This document shows, piece by piece, positions 16,507-26,880 of a stretch of DNA of 46,518 nt. This DNA is from Propionibacteriaceae bacterium. GTDB taxonomy: Bacteria > Actinomycetota > Actinomycetes > Propionibacteriales > Propionibacteriaceae. The DNA lies in NCBI GenBank assembly GCA_025965155.1, contig JAOPXN010000121.1:1-46518 (forward strand), written 5' to 3'. The position numbers were made by a program, and so were the translations under genes. Numbering within the stretch: position 1 is the first letter of the stretch; each line of letters begins with the position of its first letter. Under the pieces are notes generated by a model that searched no databases, had not been told where the DNA came from, and saw only the letters and a list, made by a program, of their open reading frames with translations.

Positions 16507-17492
16507 CCGCGACCACCGCCGGCGCGTACCGTGAGGCTGAGGTGGGTGCTGATCGCCTCGTCCGGCGAGACCCACAGCGTTGCGGAAGACTCCCGCCGGG
16601 CGTCGTGCAGACCGTGCGCGGGCCAGCTGCTGCTCGGCGTCAGGGCGAGGAAGTAGCCGTCGCTGAACCACGGGAACCCCGACCGGCGGCCAGCTTCCAG
16701 CGAGTACCACAGGTACGGCCAAGCCTCGGAGTTCCACTCCAGGTCGACGGCAAGGTCGAGGCCCGGGTTGGTCAGGCTGACCAGCGGTCGGCTGAAGTCG
16801 GCGAGGTATGCCAGCCGGGTCTCGTAAGAGTCCGCGACCGGGAGAGTCCGTAAGTTGATCATGGACCCCGACATCAGGGTCCGTGGCCAGGGGGTGATGT
16901 CGTCGTAGCTGCTGCCACTGCTGACGCTGGGGTCGGGATGGACGATCGCGGCGGCGGCGTCGACCACTGTGCCGGCCGACAGCAATGGCGGTCCGAAGAT
17001 CACCTGGTGGCCCCACATCGTCTCGATCGGCTCGCCGCCGACGTTGCGGATCGTCTCGCCGACAGTCACCTGTCCGCCTTTCAGCGAGATGATCTTGGTG
17101 ATCTGGAACGGCGAGCGGACCAGCCGGGTCTTCATGATCACCGAGCTGCCGGCCTGCTCCCAGTCGAACGGGGCCACCCGCGCTTCGCCGTCGAAGCCCC
17201 ATTCGGCTCCGTGCGCTGTGGCGGTGTCACCACCGTTGGGGAACAGTGACTGCCATCCTCCAGGGAAGCTGTCCATCATCGCTGCTTCGCTGTTGCCGGG
17301 AATCGATGCGGCGCCGCGCATGCGCAGTCCCCAAGGGGTCTGCCACAACAGCTCCAGGTCGTCACTGCGGCGACGCAGCGAGACGATGGTGCCACCCAAG
17401 CCCGGCACCACGTCGACGCTGATCTCATCGGTGGTCAGTCGCAGGAGCTGCCAGTCACGTACCGAAGTCAGCTCGAGGTCCACCATGGGCAT
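16503..17492 (-). CDS. Aldose epimerase/mutarotase-like protein
   Basis: The 329-residue protein begins with strands typical of the galactose mutarotase fold (DEISVDVVPGLGGTIVSLRRR) and has GGWQSLFPNGGD and HGAEWGF, which resemble the active-site region of aldose 1-epimerases. A late glycine and aromatic-rich segment (AWPYLWYSLEAG) is also typical. The reaction would be interconversion of sugar anomers or a related lyase-like step. Its stop overlaps the DUF2891 start. The first ATG (17492) is listed; a second ATG two codons on (17486) has a possible -10 box TAGGCT 8 nt upstream. Confidence 0.75.
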   Translation of the reverse strand: MPMVDLELTSVRDWQLLRLTTDEISVDVVPGLGGTIVSLRRRSDDLELLWQTPWGLRMRGAASIPGNSEAAMMDSFPGGWQSLFPNGGDTATAHGAEWGFDGEARVAPFDWEQAGSSVIMKTRLVRSPFQITKIISLKGGQVTVGETIRNVGGEPIETMWGHQVIFGPPLLSAGTVVDAAAAIVHPDPSVSSGSSYDDITPWPRTLMSGSMINLRTLPVADSYETRLAYLADFSRPLVSLTNPGLDLAVDLEWNSEAWPYLWYSLEAGRRSGFPWFSDGYFLALTPSSSWPAHGLHDARRESSATLWVSPDEAISTHLSLTVRAGGGRG

Positions 17493-17539
17493 GAAGCCTA
17501 CGATGCTCCGACCGTCGCCGCCGCTCTGGGCGCCGTCGA

Positions 17540-18250
17540 TCAGTCCCGGATCTTGATCGCCGTCACCGCTCCGGAGCTGTCACTGCTCATCAGCAACGTG
17601 ACCTCGCCGCGAGGGATCTCGAACCCGATGAAGCCGCGAACGGACTGGCCGGCGTCCAGAGTCCCGATCCCGAGCTGCGGCTGGGCCGAGTCGGTGGGGG
17701 AGACGTCGTACAGGTCGCCCCGGGCGTCGAATGCCTGGAAGTGGTACGGGTCGTAGTCGATCTCGCCGTCGGTGCAGATGAGCTGGATCTCCAGACGAAG
17801 GTAGCTGCCCGGGATGGACTGGAGCCCGGACGGGTTCCACGAGTGGCTCAGCACGACCAGCCGGCCGGCACCGCCGATGGCGGTGAAGTCGATCGTGTCG
17901 GGGGACGGAGCTGTCTGCGAGCTGGAAGCGGCCGATGTTGGCGCGGGGGTAGTGACCTGGGAGTCGTTGCGGTACGCGATCAGCGTGCCCACAGCCGTTA
18001 CGGTGGCGACCGCCAGTACCGCCAGCGCAGTCAGCACGCCCGGCAGCCGGGACTTGGGAGGGCCGTGGCGGGGTGGCAACGGCCGGGCACCGACGCTCGG
18101 GCCCGAGATCGGCGGCTGAGCGTAGAAGCCGCCCGGCGGTTGAGCGGGCTCGCCGAAGGTGAACGACGGACCCCTGGGCGTCCCGCCCATCCCCTCATCG
18201 TCTGGCGTGGGGCCCATGCCTTCAGCGGAGGGACCGTCGGGCTGGCTCAC
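17540..18250 (-). CDS. Membrane-anchored protein with extracellular beta domain (DUF4352-like)
   Basis: The 236-residue protein has a Pro/Gly-rich cytoplasmic N-terminus (about 1-65), one membrane helix (LTALAVLAVATVTAVGTLIA, about 74-93), a Ser/Thr/Pro linker, and a C-terminal domain of about 125 residues. That domain resembles DUF4352-type beta sandwiches: a phrase like YLRLEIQLICTDGEIDYDP and a closing RGFIGFEIPRGEVTLLMSS. The role is unknown. The GTG start has TAACGT 7 nt upstream, consistent with a leaderless transcript. It is divergent from the DUF4192 gene. Confidence 0.65.
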   Translation of the reverse strand: MSQPDGPSAEGMGPTPDDEGMGGTPRGPSFTFGEPAQPPGGFYAQPPISGPSVGARPLPPRHGPPKSRLPGVLTALAVLAVATVTAVGTLIAYRNDSQVTTPAPTSAASSSQTAPSPDTIDFTAIGGAGRLVVLSHSWNPSGLQSIPGSYLRLEIQLICTDGEIDYDPYHFQAFDARGDLYDVSPTDSAQPQLGIGTLDAGQSVRGFIGFEIPRGEVTLLMSSDSSGAVTAIKIRD

Positions 18251-18393
18251 GGCGTCAACGTTACCCGCTGGTCCGGCTCCGAGCGCTTCCCGCGGCTGAC
18301 GAAGTTCTCCCCAGGTCCAACGGTGGTACTACCACCGTCCACAGCCAGCTCGTTCAGGCGCACGATCTCGCCGCCGGCGCGGACCCTGCGGGC

Positions 18394-19449
18394 ATGACTG
18401 CTTCTTCCAGACGCCGGGGCCGCAAAGCCCCCAGCCAGCCCCTTCCGGAGCCGGTCCGACTCCGCACCTCCGGTCCTGCCGACCTGCTCGAGCTGGTCCC
18501 GTATCTGCTCGGGTTCCATCCGACGGAGTCGGTGGTGCTGGTGGTGATCCGAGGACGCGAGGTTGCCCTGGCAGCGCGGGTCGACCTGCCGCCGATCGCC
18601 GCAGTGGACCAGCTCGTCGATCGGCTGTCCGAGATAGCCGACCGAAACGGCGCCTCGGCGGTGGTCGTGTTCACCTTCAGCGAGGACCCAGTGGCGGCCA
18701 CAGAGCTGATGCTGCGACTGATCGAGGGCCTGCGCCCCTTCGGCCTGGTGGATGCCATCCATGCCGACGGCCGGCGTTGGTGGTCGATGATCTGCGCCGA
18801 CAGATGCTGCCCCGAGGACGGCACTCCCTACGGCTCCGGGTCCGGCAGGCTGGCGGCGGAGGCAGTGTACGCCGGGTTGTCCACCCGCTCCAGCCGGCAC
18901 GAGATCGAGGCCCTGGTGGCCGGCCCGGATGCCACCGAGGAGGCGGCCCTCCGTAACGTCGTGGAGCGAGTCGCTGACGACCTTGGACCCTCCAGCCGAG
19001 TTCAGCGACGGTCGGAGATGGCCGAGCTGGTCGATGGGTTCTTGGCCGAGCCACGCTCACTGGGTGATGCCGAGTGTTCACGGTTCGCGCTGCTGGCCGC
19101 CGACGTCGAGGTACGAGACGTCGCCTGGTCGCTGATGTCGCGCGACCGCGCGGAGGACCATGTGGACCTCTGGCAGCAGGTGGTGTCGCGAACTGTCTCA
19201 CCGCTGGAGAGCGCACCGTTGTGCCTGCTCGGGATGGCGGCCTGGATCAGCGGCAACGGGGCGCTGATGGTGTGTTGTCTCGAGCGGGTGAGCACCCTCG
19301 ATCCGGCCTACACGATGGCAGGGCTGCTGGAGGACATCAACCGGCGCGGCGTGCCGCCTAAAGCCTGGGACATGTTGGCGGAGTCAATGCGTGAGGTGGT
19401 GGGTCCGCTGGCTGGTGATGGGCAATCGATTCCCAGCCCGACTGGATGA
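18394..19449 (+). CDS. DUF4192 domain-containing protein
   Basis: A 351-residue protein with the DUF4192 signature near its N-terminus (LRTSGPADLLELVPYLLGFHPTESVVLV) and a matching body including WWSMIC and CCPEDGTPY. The family is widespread in actinobacteria and has no assigned function. There are no membrane helices. The stop is 17 bp before the PfkB kinase start, on the same strand. The ATG at 18394 has no clear ribosome site. Confidence 0.88.
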   Translation: MTASSRRRGRKAPSQPLPEPVRLRTSGPADLLELVPYLLGFHPTESVVLVVIRGREVALAARVDLPPIAAVDQLVDRLSEIADRNGASAVVVFTFSEDPVAATELMLRLIEGLRPFGLVDAIHADGRRWWSMICADRCCPEDGTPYGSGSGRLAAEAVYAGLSTRSSRHEIEALVAGPDATEEAALRNVVERVADDLGPSSRVQRRSEMAELVDGFLAEPRSLGDAECSRFALLAADVEVRDVAWSLMSRDRAEDHVDLWQQVVSRTVSPLESAPLCLLGMAAWISGNGALMVCCLERVSTLDPAYTMAGLLEDINRRGVPPKAWDMLAESMREVVGPLAGDGQSIPSPTG

Positions 19450-19466
19450 GGCTAGGGTGCTGAGGC

Positions 19467-20414
19467 ATGACGCGCTTTGTGGTGTGCGGGGAGACCCTTA
19501 TAGACCTGGTCCGGTCGGCCGAGCCGGTCCAAGACAGTTTCAGCAGCTCGTGGCTGGCGCTCAGCGCCGGCGGCCCGATGAACTCGGCTGTGGCGCTGGG
19601 CAGGCTGGGGGCCGACAGCCACTTCCTCGGCCGTATCTCTCGAGACGCCTTCGGTGCGCAGCTGCGAGGCCACATCGCCGACGCCGGGGTCGAACTGGAT
19701 CTGGCCACCGAGTCGTCGCAGGCGACCTCGATCGCGGTAGTGAGCCTGGACGAGCACGGCGTGGCTAGCTACACCTTCCACTTCGCGGAGACGGCGAACT
19801 TCGGTTGGCAGGAGGATGACCTCCCGATGCTGGAGAAGGACGACTGGCTGCACATCGCCTCGCTGGCTTGCGTTGTCAGTCCGGGGGCGGAGGTGCTGCT
19901 GGACTGGGTTAACCGGATCCCGAGCGGCGTGTCCTACGACATCAACGTCCGTCCGACGGTGATCACCGAGCCTACGATCTACTGGGAGCGGGTGAAGCCA
20001 TGGCTGCGTGCCGTCGGCCGCCGGGGCGGAATCGTCAAGGCCAGCGACGAGGACCTGGGCTACCTGGCCAAGGCCGGAGCCAAGAGCAGCGACCCGATTG
20101 ACGTCGCCCTCGACTGGGTGGAGCACTACGGCCTCGGCATGGTGGTGGTCACCCTTGGCCCGGGCGGCGGCGTTGCAGTCATGCCGGACGGTGAGGTCGT
20201 GCGCGCGCCCGGCTATCCCACCGAGGTGGTCGACACCGTCGGTGCCGGTGACACCTTTATGGCGGGTTTCCTCGACGGGTATGTGCAACAGGGCCTTGGC
20301 GTGCAGTCGTCCCTTCGACGCGGCGCTGCGGCAGCGTCCATCGTCTGTTCGCGTCGGGGTGCCCAGCCGCCCACCGCGGCCGAGGTCGACGCCCTCATCG
20401 CCTCCAGAAGCTGA
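19467..20414 (+). CDS. PfkB-family carbohydrate kinase (fructokinase-like)
   Basis: This 315-residue kinase shows both PfkB signatures: the N-terminal glycine motif in ALSAGGPMNSAVALGRLG and the C-terminal VDTVGAGDTFMAGF with catalytic Asp in GAGD. It phosphorylates a sugar at a primary hydroxyl with ATP. Overall sequence resembles bacterial fructokinases, but PfkB substrates are hard to tell by eye. A TAGGGT hexamer lies 8 nt before the ATG. It ends 14 bp from the convergent glnD. Confidence 0.87.
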   Translation: MTRFVVCGETLIDLVRSAEPVQDSFSSSWLALSAGGPMNSAVALGRLGADSHFLGRISRDAFGAQLRGHIADAGVELDLATESSQATSIAVVSLDEHGVASYTFHFAETANFGWQEDDLPMLEKDDWLHIASLACVVSPGAEVLLDWVNRIPSGVSYDINVRPTVITEPTIYWERVKPWLRAVGRRGGIVKASDEDLGYLAKAGAKSSDPIDVALDWVEHYGLGMVVVTLGPGGGVAVMPDGEVVRAPGYPTEVVDTVGAGDTFMAGFLDGYVQQGLGVQSSLRRGAAAASIVCSRRGAQPPTAAEVDALIASRS

Positions 20415-20428
20415 TACCGCCTAGCCCG

Positions 20429-22684
20429 TCAGGTGGTCGAGCCGACGCCGGTCGCGGCGGCCTCCGCCAAGGCGCGGGTCGCCACCTGACCGCGTTCGTG
20501 GCTCGGTCGGCTGCCGTCAGCCTCGGTCAGATAGAAGGTATCGATGGCCTGCCCGGCCAGGGTGGAGATGTGGGCTGACCTGATCGACAGCTTCTCCCTG
20601 GTCAGGCTCTGGCCGAGGGCGTAGAGCAGCCCGGACCGATCTCCGGTCCGCACTTCGATCACCAGGGCTGACTCGCTCGCGTCCGGGATCGGAGCCACAT
20701 AGGGTTCGGGGGCGCCATTCACCCGCGACTCACGCCGGCGTACCCGGTTCAGCACAGTGATGTCGCCCTGCTCGAGTCGCTGTAGGTCCTTCACCAGAAC
20801 CGCTGTGTCCGGCAGGTCCGCCGCCACCTGCTTGTCGACCCGCCAGGTGTTCACCGCAACATCATCGATGGTCCTCAGGACCGCCGAACGTACCGAGACG
20901 GCGTGGGAGGCGAGCAGACCTGCCGTCTCGCTGAACAGGCCGAGTCGGTCCCGGGCTGCAATCATCAGCTGAACACCGCCGGGCCGGATGTCGACCTTGA
21001 TCCGCGGCCGGCCGTCGAGCTGGACCGAGCGGGCCAGCCCGATGTCGCTGAGCTCGGCGAACCGCTCGCGCCGGTCCTCCCCTACGAGCAGCCCTTCCAC
21101 CCGGTCGGCCAGTGCGTTGATCAGCTGTGCCCGCCAGGGCGACCAGGCTGCCGGTCCCGCCGCCCGCGCATCGGCTTCGGTCAGTCGACGGAGCAGGTTG
21201 AGGATCTCCAGCCGGCCGTCCACGGCATCGACGAGCGCATTCTGAGTTGCCGGGTCGTCGTGATCGCGACGGGTAGCCAGCTCGGCCAGTGTCAGGTGGT
21301 GGTGAACCAGTCGTTCCACCACTGCGGCGTCCTCGTCAAAGAGCCCCATCGCTGTCACGGCTTGGCGGGCGATCGGTGCGCCGACCTCCGAATGGTTGAC
21401 CCCCGCTCCAGGTACCTTCCCGATGTCGTGGAACAGGCAGGCGAGCAGCAGCAGGTCCGGTCGTTCGACCTGAGGAAGGTGCCGCTGGGCCTCCGCCACT
21501 GTCTGCACCGAATGCCGATCGACGGTGTGCTGATGCACCGGATTGTGCTGGGGCTGGGCACTGATCAGGTCCCACGCGGGGATCCACCGGCTGATGCAGC
21601 CGGCCAGGTCCAGCGCCTCCCAGACCGGTACCACGTTGGTGCCGGTCGACAACAGCTCCAGCAGCGCCTCCCGGGCTTCGGCCGGCCACGGGGTGCCGAT
21701 CGGGGGTGCCTGGGTGCCGAGGTTGGCCGCGGTGACGGGGGAGAGAACCAGTCCCCGGGAGGCCGCCAACGCTCCGGCGCGCAGCCCGATCAGCGGCTCC
21801 GCGGCTGACGTAGTCCGATCCAGGCCGACCTCGCCGAGGTGGATGATGAGACCGTGCGGGGCCTGGGTGTAGACGGGCCTGCGCTCCTTGCGGGCGAATG
21901 ACAGCACCCGCCGTTGCGGCAGCACCTGCCGGGCAGCCCGGCCGGTCACGTCCACTGCGTGCCCGATCCGACGTGCGGCCAGCGTGACCTCGCGATGCAG
22001 GGCATCGGTGTCAGGGAACTCGAGCAGTTTCGCCACATCCGCACTCTCGGCCGCCAGCAGCCGGTCCAGGGAACGGCCCGAGGTGACGTGGAGCGCGTCG
22101 CGCACGTCGAGCAACCGCTCGTACGGCTCGCGCACGCCCTGATGCGGCCGGTCGGTCAACCAGGTCGCAGCCAGCGCCCGGAGCATGACCATGTCGCGGA
22201 AGCCGCCGCGGGCCTCCTTCAGGTCCGGCTCCAGCAGATAGGCCGCATCACCATGGCTGCCCAGCCGGTCGTCCAGCGACTCGAGTAGCTCGGGCAGCCG
22301 CTTCCGGGCGTTGCTCCGCCAGGCCGACAGCAGGGCGGTACGTGCGCCTGCCACCAGCTCCTGGTCGCCGGCGATCACCCGCAGGTCCAACAAGCCGACG
22401 CCGGCGCTCAGCTCCCGGCCGGCCACGTCGGCGCACTCGGCCGGAGTCCGTACCGAGTGGTCCAGCCGGACTCCGCTGTCCCACAGCGGATACCAGAGCC
22501 CTTCCGCCACCGTGTTGACTGCGGACCGGTCCCGACCGTCGTGCAGCAGCACCAGGTCGATGTCGCTTCGCGGGCCCAGCTCGCGGCGCGCCAGGCTGCC
22601 GACTGCAGCCAGCGCCATCCCCGAGGCCGGGGCGGTCTGACCGTACAGCTCAACCAACGCCGCCTCGACCGTGTCAGTGACCAA
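20429..22684 (-). CDS. glnD: [Protein-PII] uridylyltransferase/uridylyl-removing enzyme
   Basis: GlnD modifies the PII protein in response to glutamine. Domains in order are a nucleotidyltransferase (GSLARRELGPRSDIDLVLLHD), a helical region, an HD hydrolase domain (CLFHDIGKVPG) and two C-terminal ACT domains (the last in LVIEVRTGDRSGLLYALG) that sense glutamine. The listed start is TTG at 22684, the only ATG/GTG/TTG available, but family-like sequence (RSAWSSTAGPDRRR) continues in frame upstream to a CTG at 22768 that overlaps the glnK stop. The true start may therefore be that CTG, adding 28 residues. It is the third gene of the amtB-glnK-glnD operon. Confidence 0.9.
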   Translation of the reverse strand: MVTDTVEAALVELYGQTAPASGMALAAVGSLARRELGPRSDIDLVLLHDGRDRSAVNTVAEGLWYPLWDSGVRLDHSVRTPAECADVAGRELSAGVGLLDLRVIAGDQELVAGARTALLSAWRSNARKRLPELLESLDDRLGSHGDAAYLLEPDLKEARGGFRDMVMLRALAATWLTDRPHQGVREPYERLLDVRDALHVTSGRSLDRLLAAESADVAKLLEFPDTDALHREVTLAARRIGHAVDVTGRAARQVLPQRRVLSFARKERRPVYTQAPHGLIIHLGEVGLDRTTSAAEPLIGLRAGALAASRGLVLSPVTAANLGTQAPPIGTPWPAEAREALLELLSTGTNVVPVWEALDLAGCISRWIPAWDLISAQPQHNPVHQHTVDRHSVQTVAEAQRHLPQVERPDLLLLACLFHDIGKVPGAGVNHSEVGAPIARQAVTAMGLFDEDAAVVERLVHHHLTLAELATRRDHDDPATQNALVDAVDGRLEILNLLRRLTEADARAAGPAAWSPWRAQLINALADRVEGLLVGEDRRERFAELSDIGLARSVQLDGRPRIKVDIRPGGVQLMIAARDRLGLFSETAGLLASHAVSVRSAVLRTIDDVAVNTWRVDKQVAADLPDTAVLVKDLQRLEQGDITVLNRVRRRESRVNGAPEPYVAPIPDASESALVIEVRTGDRSGLLYALGQSLTREKLSIRSAHISTLAGQAIDTFYLTEADGSRPSHERGQVATRALAEAAATGVGSTT

Positions 22685-22764
22685 ACGCCGACGATCCGGC
22701 CCTGCCGTGGAAGACCACGCGGACCGGATCGCGACGTTGAGACGCTCGTTGGTTAGATCACGCT

Positions 22765-24485
<1,721 letters not shown>

Positions 24486-24628
24486 GGGTGCTTCTTTCGG
24501 TGATGGGACTGGATGTGAGTGGCCGGCGCGGCTGGATTCTGGACACGCAGGTTAGGGAGAACTCTGCTCTGCGCGTGTTGCGCCGAGGACTCACCGAGTT
24601 ACGGACCTGTGACACTTGTCGCCTGAAT

Positions 24629-24644
24629 GTGACGACTGCGTTTC
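24629..24644. promoter_or_regulatory. Possible nitrogen-regulator (GlnR-like) site upstream of amtB
   Basis: On the minus strand this reads GAAAC-N6-GTCAC. GlnR boxes in actinobacteria are built from alternating GTnAC and GAAAC elements with 6-bp spacers, so this matches one b-a step; the next element (GCGAC) is poor. It is about 145 bp upstream of the amtB start. No GlnR gene is visible in the window. Confidence 0.25.
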
Positions 24645-24726
24645 GACAGCCACATCTAGTCCCAGCCGACGCATCTGCGAGCTTGTGAGCACCAGAGCCG
24701 CCGACCGGTAGCCGGTCGGGCCCGAA

Positions 24727-25737
24727 CTAGCCTGCCGAGGCAGGGAGCACGGCAGGCGCGCCGTGCACCGGTGCCCATGCCTCCCATGCGGAGTCGGTCA
24801 TCTCCGCCAGACCGCGGGTGAACTTCCAGCCCAGCACGTCTTGGATCCTGGAGACGTCCGCCACCAGTGCGGCGGGGTCGCCCGGGCGCCTGCCGGCAAT
24901 GGTTGGCTGAAGGTCGTACCCGGTGGAGGCAGCCAGCTGTTTGAGAACATCCAGCACCGAGGACCCGGTGCCCGTGCCGACGTTGAAGATGTCGTAGGGC
25001 CGATCGTCGCGGCCGAGATAGTCCAACGCCTTGAGGTGCGCCTCGGCCAGGTCGAGGACGTGGATGTAGTCCCGGATGCAGGTGCCGTCCTCGGTCGGGT
25101 AGTCCTGACCGAAGATGACCGGCTGCCGGCCGGAGGTGAGCGCCTTGAGCGCGATCGGGATCAGGTTCATGACGGCCGGGTCGCCGAGCTCGGGCCAGCC
25201 GGCGCCAGCCACGTTGAAGTAGCGCAACCCGACCCCGCGCAGGCCCCAGGCCTTGCCCGCCGCCCGCATCATCCACTCGCAGACCAGCTTGGTCTCCCCG
25301 TAGGGACTGATCGGATTAGGTGCGGTGTCCTCGGTCAGCAGTTGCCCTGGCGGCAGGTTGGGCAGGCCGTAGGTAGCGGCCGAGGACGAGAACATCATCT
25401 TGTCCACTCCGGCGTTCTGCATGGCCTGCAGCAGGTGGGAGAACCCGCCGACGTTCTGCGCGTAGTACCAGGCGGGGCGTTCTGCCGACTCGCCGACCTG
25501 TTTTTTGGCCGCAATATGGATGACCGCATCCACCGAGTACTCGTTCAGAATTCCCTCGAGCTTGTCCACCGCCTCCTGCGTGGACAGGTCCAGGTGCACC
25601 AGTGCTGCACTCCCGACATGCTCGGCTATGCCGCTGCTGAGGTCGTCCACGACCACCACCGAGTCCCCACGTTCCTGCAGGAGTCGAACTACGTGAGCAC
25701 CGATGTAGCCGGCGCCTCCCGTCACCAGAACTGTCAT
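24727..25737 (-). CDS. galE: UDP-glucose 4-epimerase
   Basis: An extended short-chain dehydrogenase of 336 residues that interconverts UDP-glucose and UDP-galactose. It has the NAD loop VTGGAGYIGAH, the catalytic Ser in FSSSAATYG, and the YGETK Tyr-Lys pair. The later motifs LRYFNVAGA and YIHVLDLAEAH are GalE-like. The ATG at 25737 is preferred to the GTG at 25746 because TAGAGT, a likely -10 box, lies 7 nt before the ATG and overlaps the GTG. It is a lone gene between amtB and the SRPBCC gene. Confidence 0.92.
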   Translation of the reverse strand: MTVLVTGGAGYIGAHVVRLLQERGDSVVVVDDLSSGIAEHVGSAALVHLDLSTQEAVDKLEGILNEYSVDAVIHIAAKKQVGESAERPAWYYAQNVGGFSHLLQAMQNAGVDKMMFSSSAATYGLPNLPPGQLLTEDTAPNPISPYGETKLVCEWMMRAAGKAWGLRGVGLRYFNVAGAGWPELGDPAVMNLIPIALKALTSGRQPVIFGQDYPTEDGTCIRDYIHVLDLAEAHLKALDYLGRDDRPYDIFNVGTGTGSSVLDVLKQLAASTGYDLQPTIAGRRPGDPAALVADVSRIQDVLGWKFTRGLAEMTDSAWEAWAPVHGAPAVLPASAG

Positions 25738-25805
25738 GGCGGTCACTCTAGTGCCGCCGGACCTCAGGTAGGCGGCAGCCGGTGCGCCATTTGTAAAAGC
25801 ATTGA

Positions 25806-25815
25806 CTTATATAAG
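25806..25815. promoter_or_regulatory. AT-rich perfect palindrome, likely promoter/operator of the SRPBCC-ArsR pair
   Basis: CTTATATAAG is a perfect 10-bp palindrome inside an A/T-rich patch (25790-25815) unlike the GC-rich surroundings, 45 bp before the SRPBCC start. ArsR-type repressors usually bind such dyads over their own promoter, and the ArsR gene is second in this operon. TATAAG could also serve as -10 box. Binding is inference. Confidence 0.4.
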
Positions 25816-25860
25816 CCGAAGCCGTCACGATGGAGGCCCAGACAAATCGGGAGGCAGCAG

Positions 25861-26499
25861 ATGAAGCTAGACGGAAGAGCGCAGGCCCGCGAAGTCACGC
25901 GGTCGGTCGCGACCACCGAGCATGAGGGAATCCCGGCTAGGGTCGCCGTAATTTCACAGACGTACGGAGCGCCGATTGCGCAGGTATGGGAGGCGTGTAC
26001 GACCGCGGAACGGCTGCCGCGGTGGTTCCTGCCGGTGACCGGCGACCTCCGCCTGGGTGGCCGGTACCAGTTCGAGGGCAATGCCGGCGGAGAGATCCTG
26101 CGCTGCGAGGAGCCGGACCTGATCGCTGTCACCTGGGAGTACGGCGGCGAGGTGAGCTGGCTCACCGTGCGGTTGCGCGAGGTGGACGACGGCACCGAAC
26201 TGGTGCTCGAACATATGGCTCACGTCGACGACGAGCGCTGGACGGAGTTTGGTCCCGGTGCGGTAGGGGTCGGCTGGGACATGGCGCTGTTGGGTCTGAG
26301 CGCACATCTGTCGGGTGCTGCCGCGGTGGATCCGGCCGAGGCTCAGCGCTGGTTCGCCTCCGACGAAGGGATCGGCTTCGTGATGGACAGCAGCGACGAC
26401 TGGCGCCGAGCCGCCGTCGCTGACGGCGACGACCCCGACGCGGCCGCGGCGGCCGCAGCGCGGACGGCGGCCGCGTACACCGGTGGGGCCCCCGGTTAG
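25861..26499 (+). CDS. SRPBCC (AHSA1-like) family protein
   Basis: The 212-residue protein contains an AHSA1-type helix-grip domain with the family phrases VWEACTTAERLPRWFLP and GGRYQFEGNAGGEILRCEEPDLIAVTWEY split across residues about 38-95. Such domains bind hydrophobic ligands. The C-terminus ends in an alanine-rich tail. The ATG is set by GGGAGG 6 nt upstream; the frame is open further upstream only as antisense to galE. It is followed after 5 bp by an ArsR regulator, a common pairing, though here the regulator comes second. Confidence 0.85.
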   Translation: MKLDGRAQAREVTRSVATTEHEGIPARVAVISQTYGAPIAQVWEACTTAERLPRWFLPVTGDLRLGGRYQFEGNAGGEILRCEEPDLIAVTWEYGGEVSWLTVRLREVDDGTELVLEHMAHVDDERWTEFGPGAVGVGWDMALLGLSAHLSGAAAVDPAEAQRWFASDEGIGFVMDSSDDWRRAAVADGDDPDAAAAAAARTAAAYTGGAPG

Positions 26500-26504
26500 G
26501 CGTC

Positions 26505-26873
26505 ATGCAGACCTTCGAGGCGCTGTCTGACCCGGTCCGCCGGCGCATCCTGGAACTGCTCAACGACGGTGAGCAGACCTCCGGTGCGGTGACCGAGTCG
26601 ATCCGGGCCGAGTTCGGGATCAGCCAGCCCGCGGTCTCACAGCATCTGCGAGTGCTCCGCGACACCGGGCTGACCGTGGTCCGAGTGGACGGGGCGCGCC
26701 GCATCTACACGGTCAACCGCGACGGGCTGGCGGAGGTCGACGCCTGGCTCGACCGGTTCAGGGCCAGCTGGCAACAACCCCTGGACGCTCTGGCCACCGA
26801 GCTGGCTCGGGGTCAGCGCCGTCAGGGCCGGGCCGACACTCCGGACAGCTCCTCCACCGCCCGGAGTGCCTGA
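26505..26873 (+). CDS. ArsR-family transcriptional repressor
   Basis: A 122-residue winged-helix protein: ALSDPVRRRILELL starts the domain and GISQPAVSQHLRVLRDTGLTVVRVDGARRIYTV is the recognition helix and wing (residues about 45-78). No cysteine metal site is visible, which is usual for ArsR proteins paired with SRPBCC genes. It probably controls its own operon, perhaps through the palindrome at 25806-25815. It is convergent with the winged-helix gene downstream. Confidence 0.88.
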   Translation: MQTFEALSDPVRRRILELLNDGEQTSGAVTESIRAEFGISQPAVSQHLRVLRDTGLTVVRVDGARRIYTVNRDGLAEVDAWLDRFRASWQQPLDALATELARGQRRQGRADTPDSSSTARSA

Positions 26874-26880
26874 CGCCCTC

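Noticed and set aside
16507-17202. Upstream extension of the DUF2891 frame
   Set aside because: It overlaps the mutarotase-like gene on the same strand in another frame and is Arg/Pro-rich noise.
24763-25860. Upstream extension of the SRPBCC frame
   Set aside because: It is antisense to galE; the ATG at 25861 has GGGAGG 6 nt before it.
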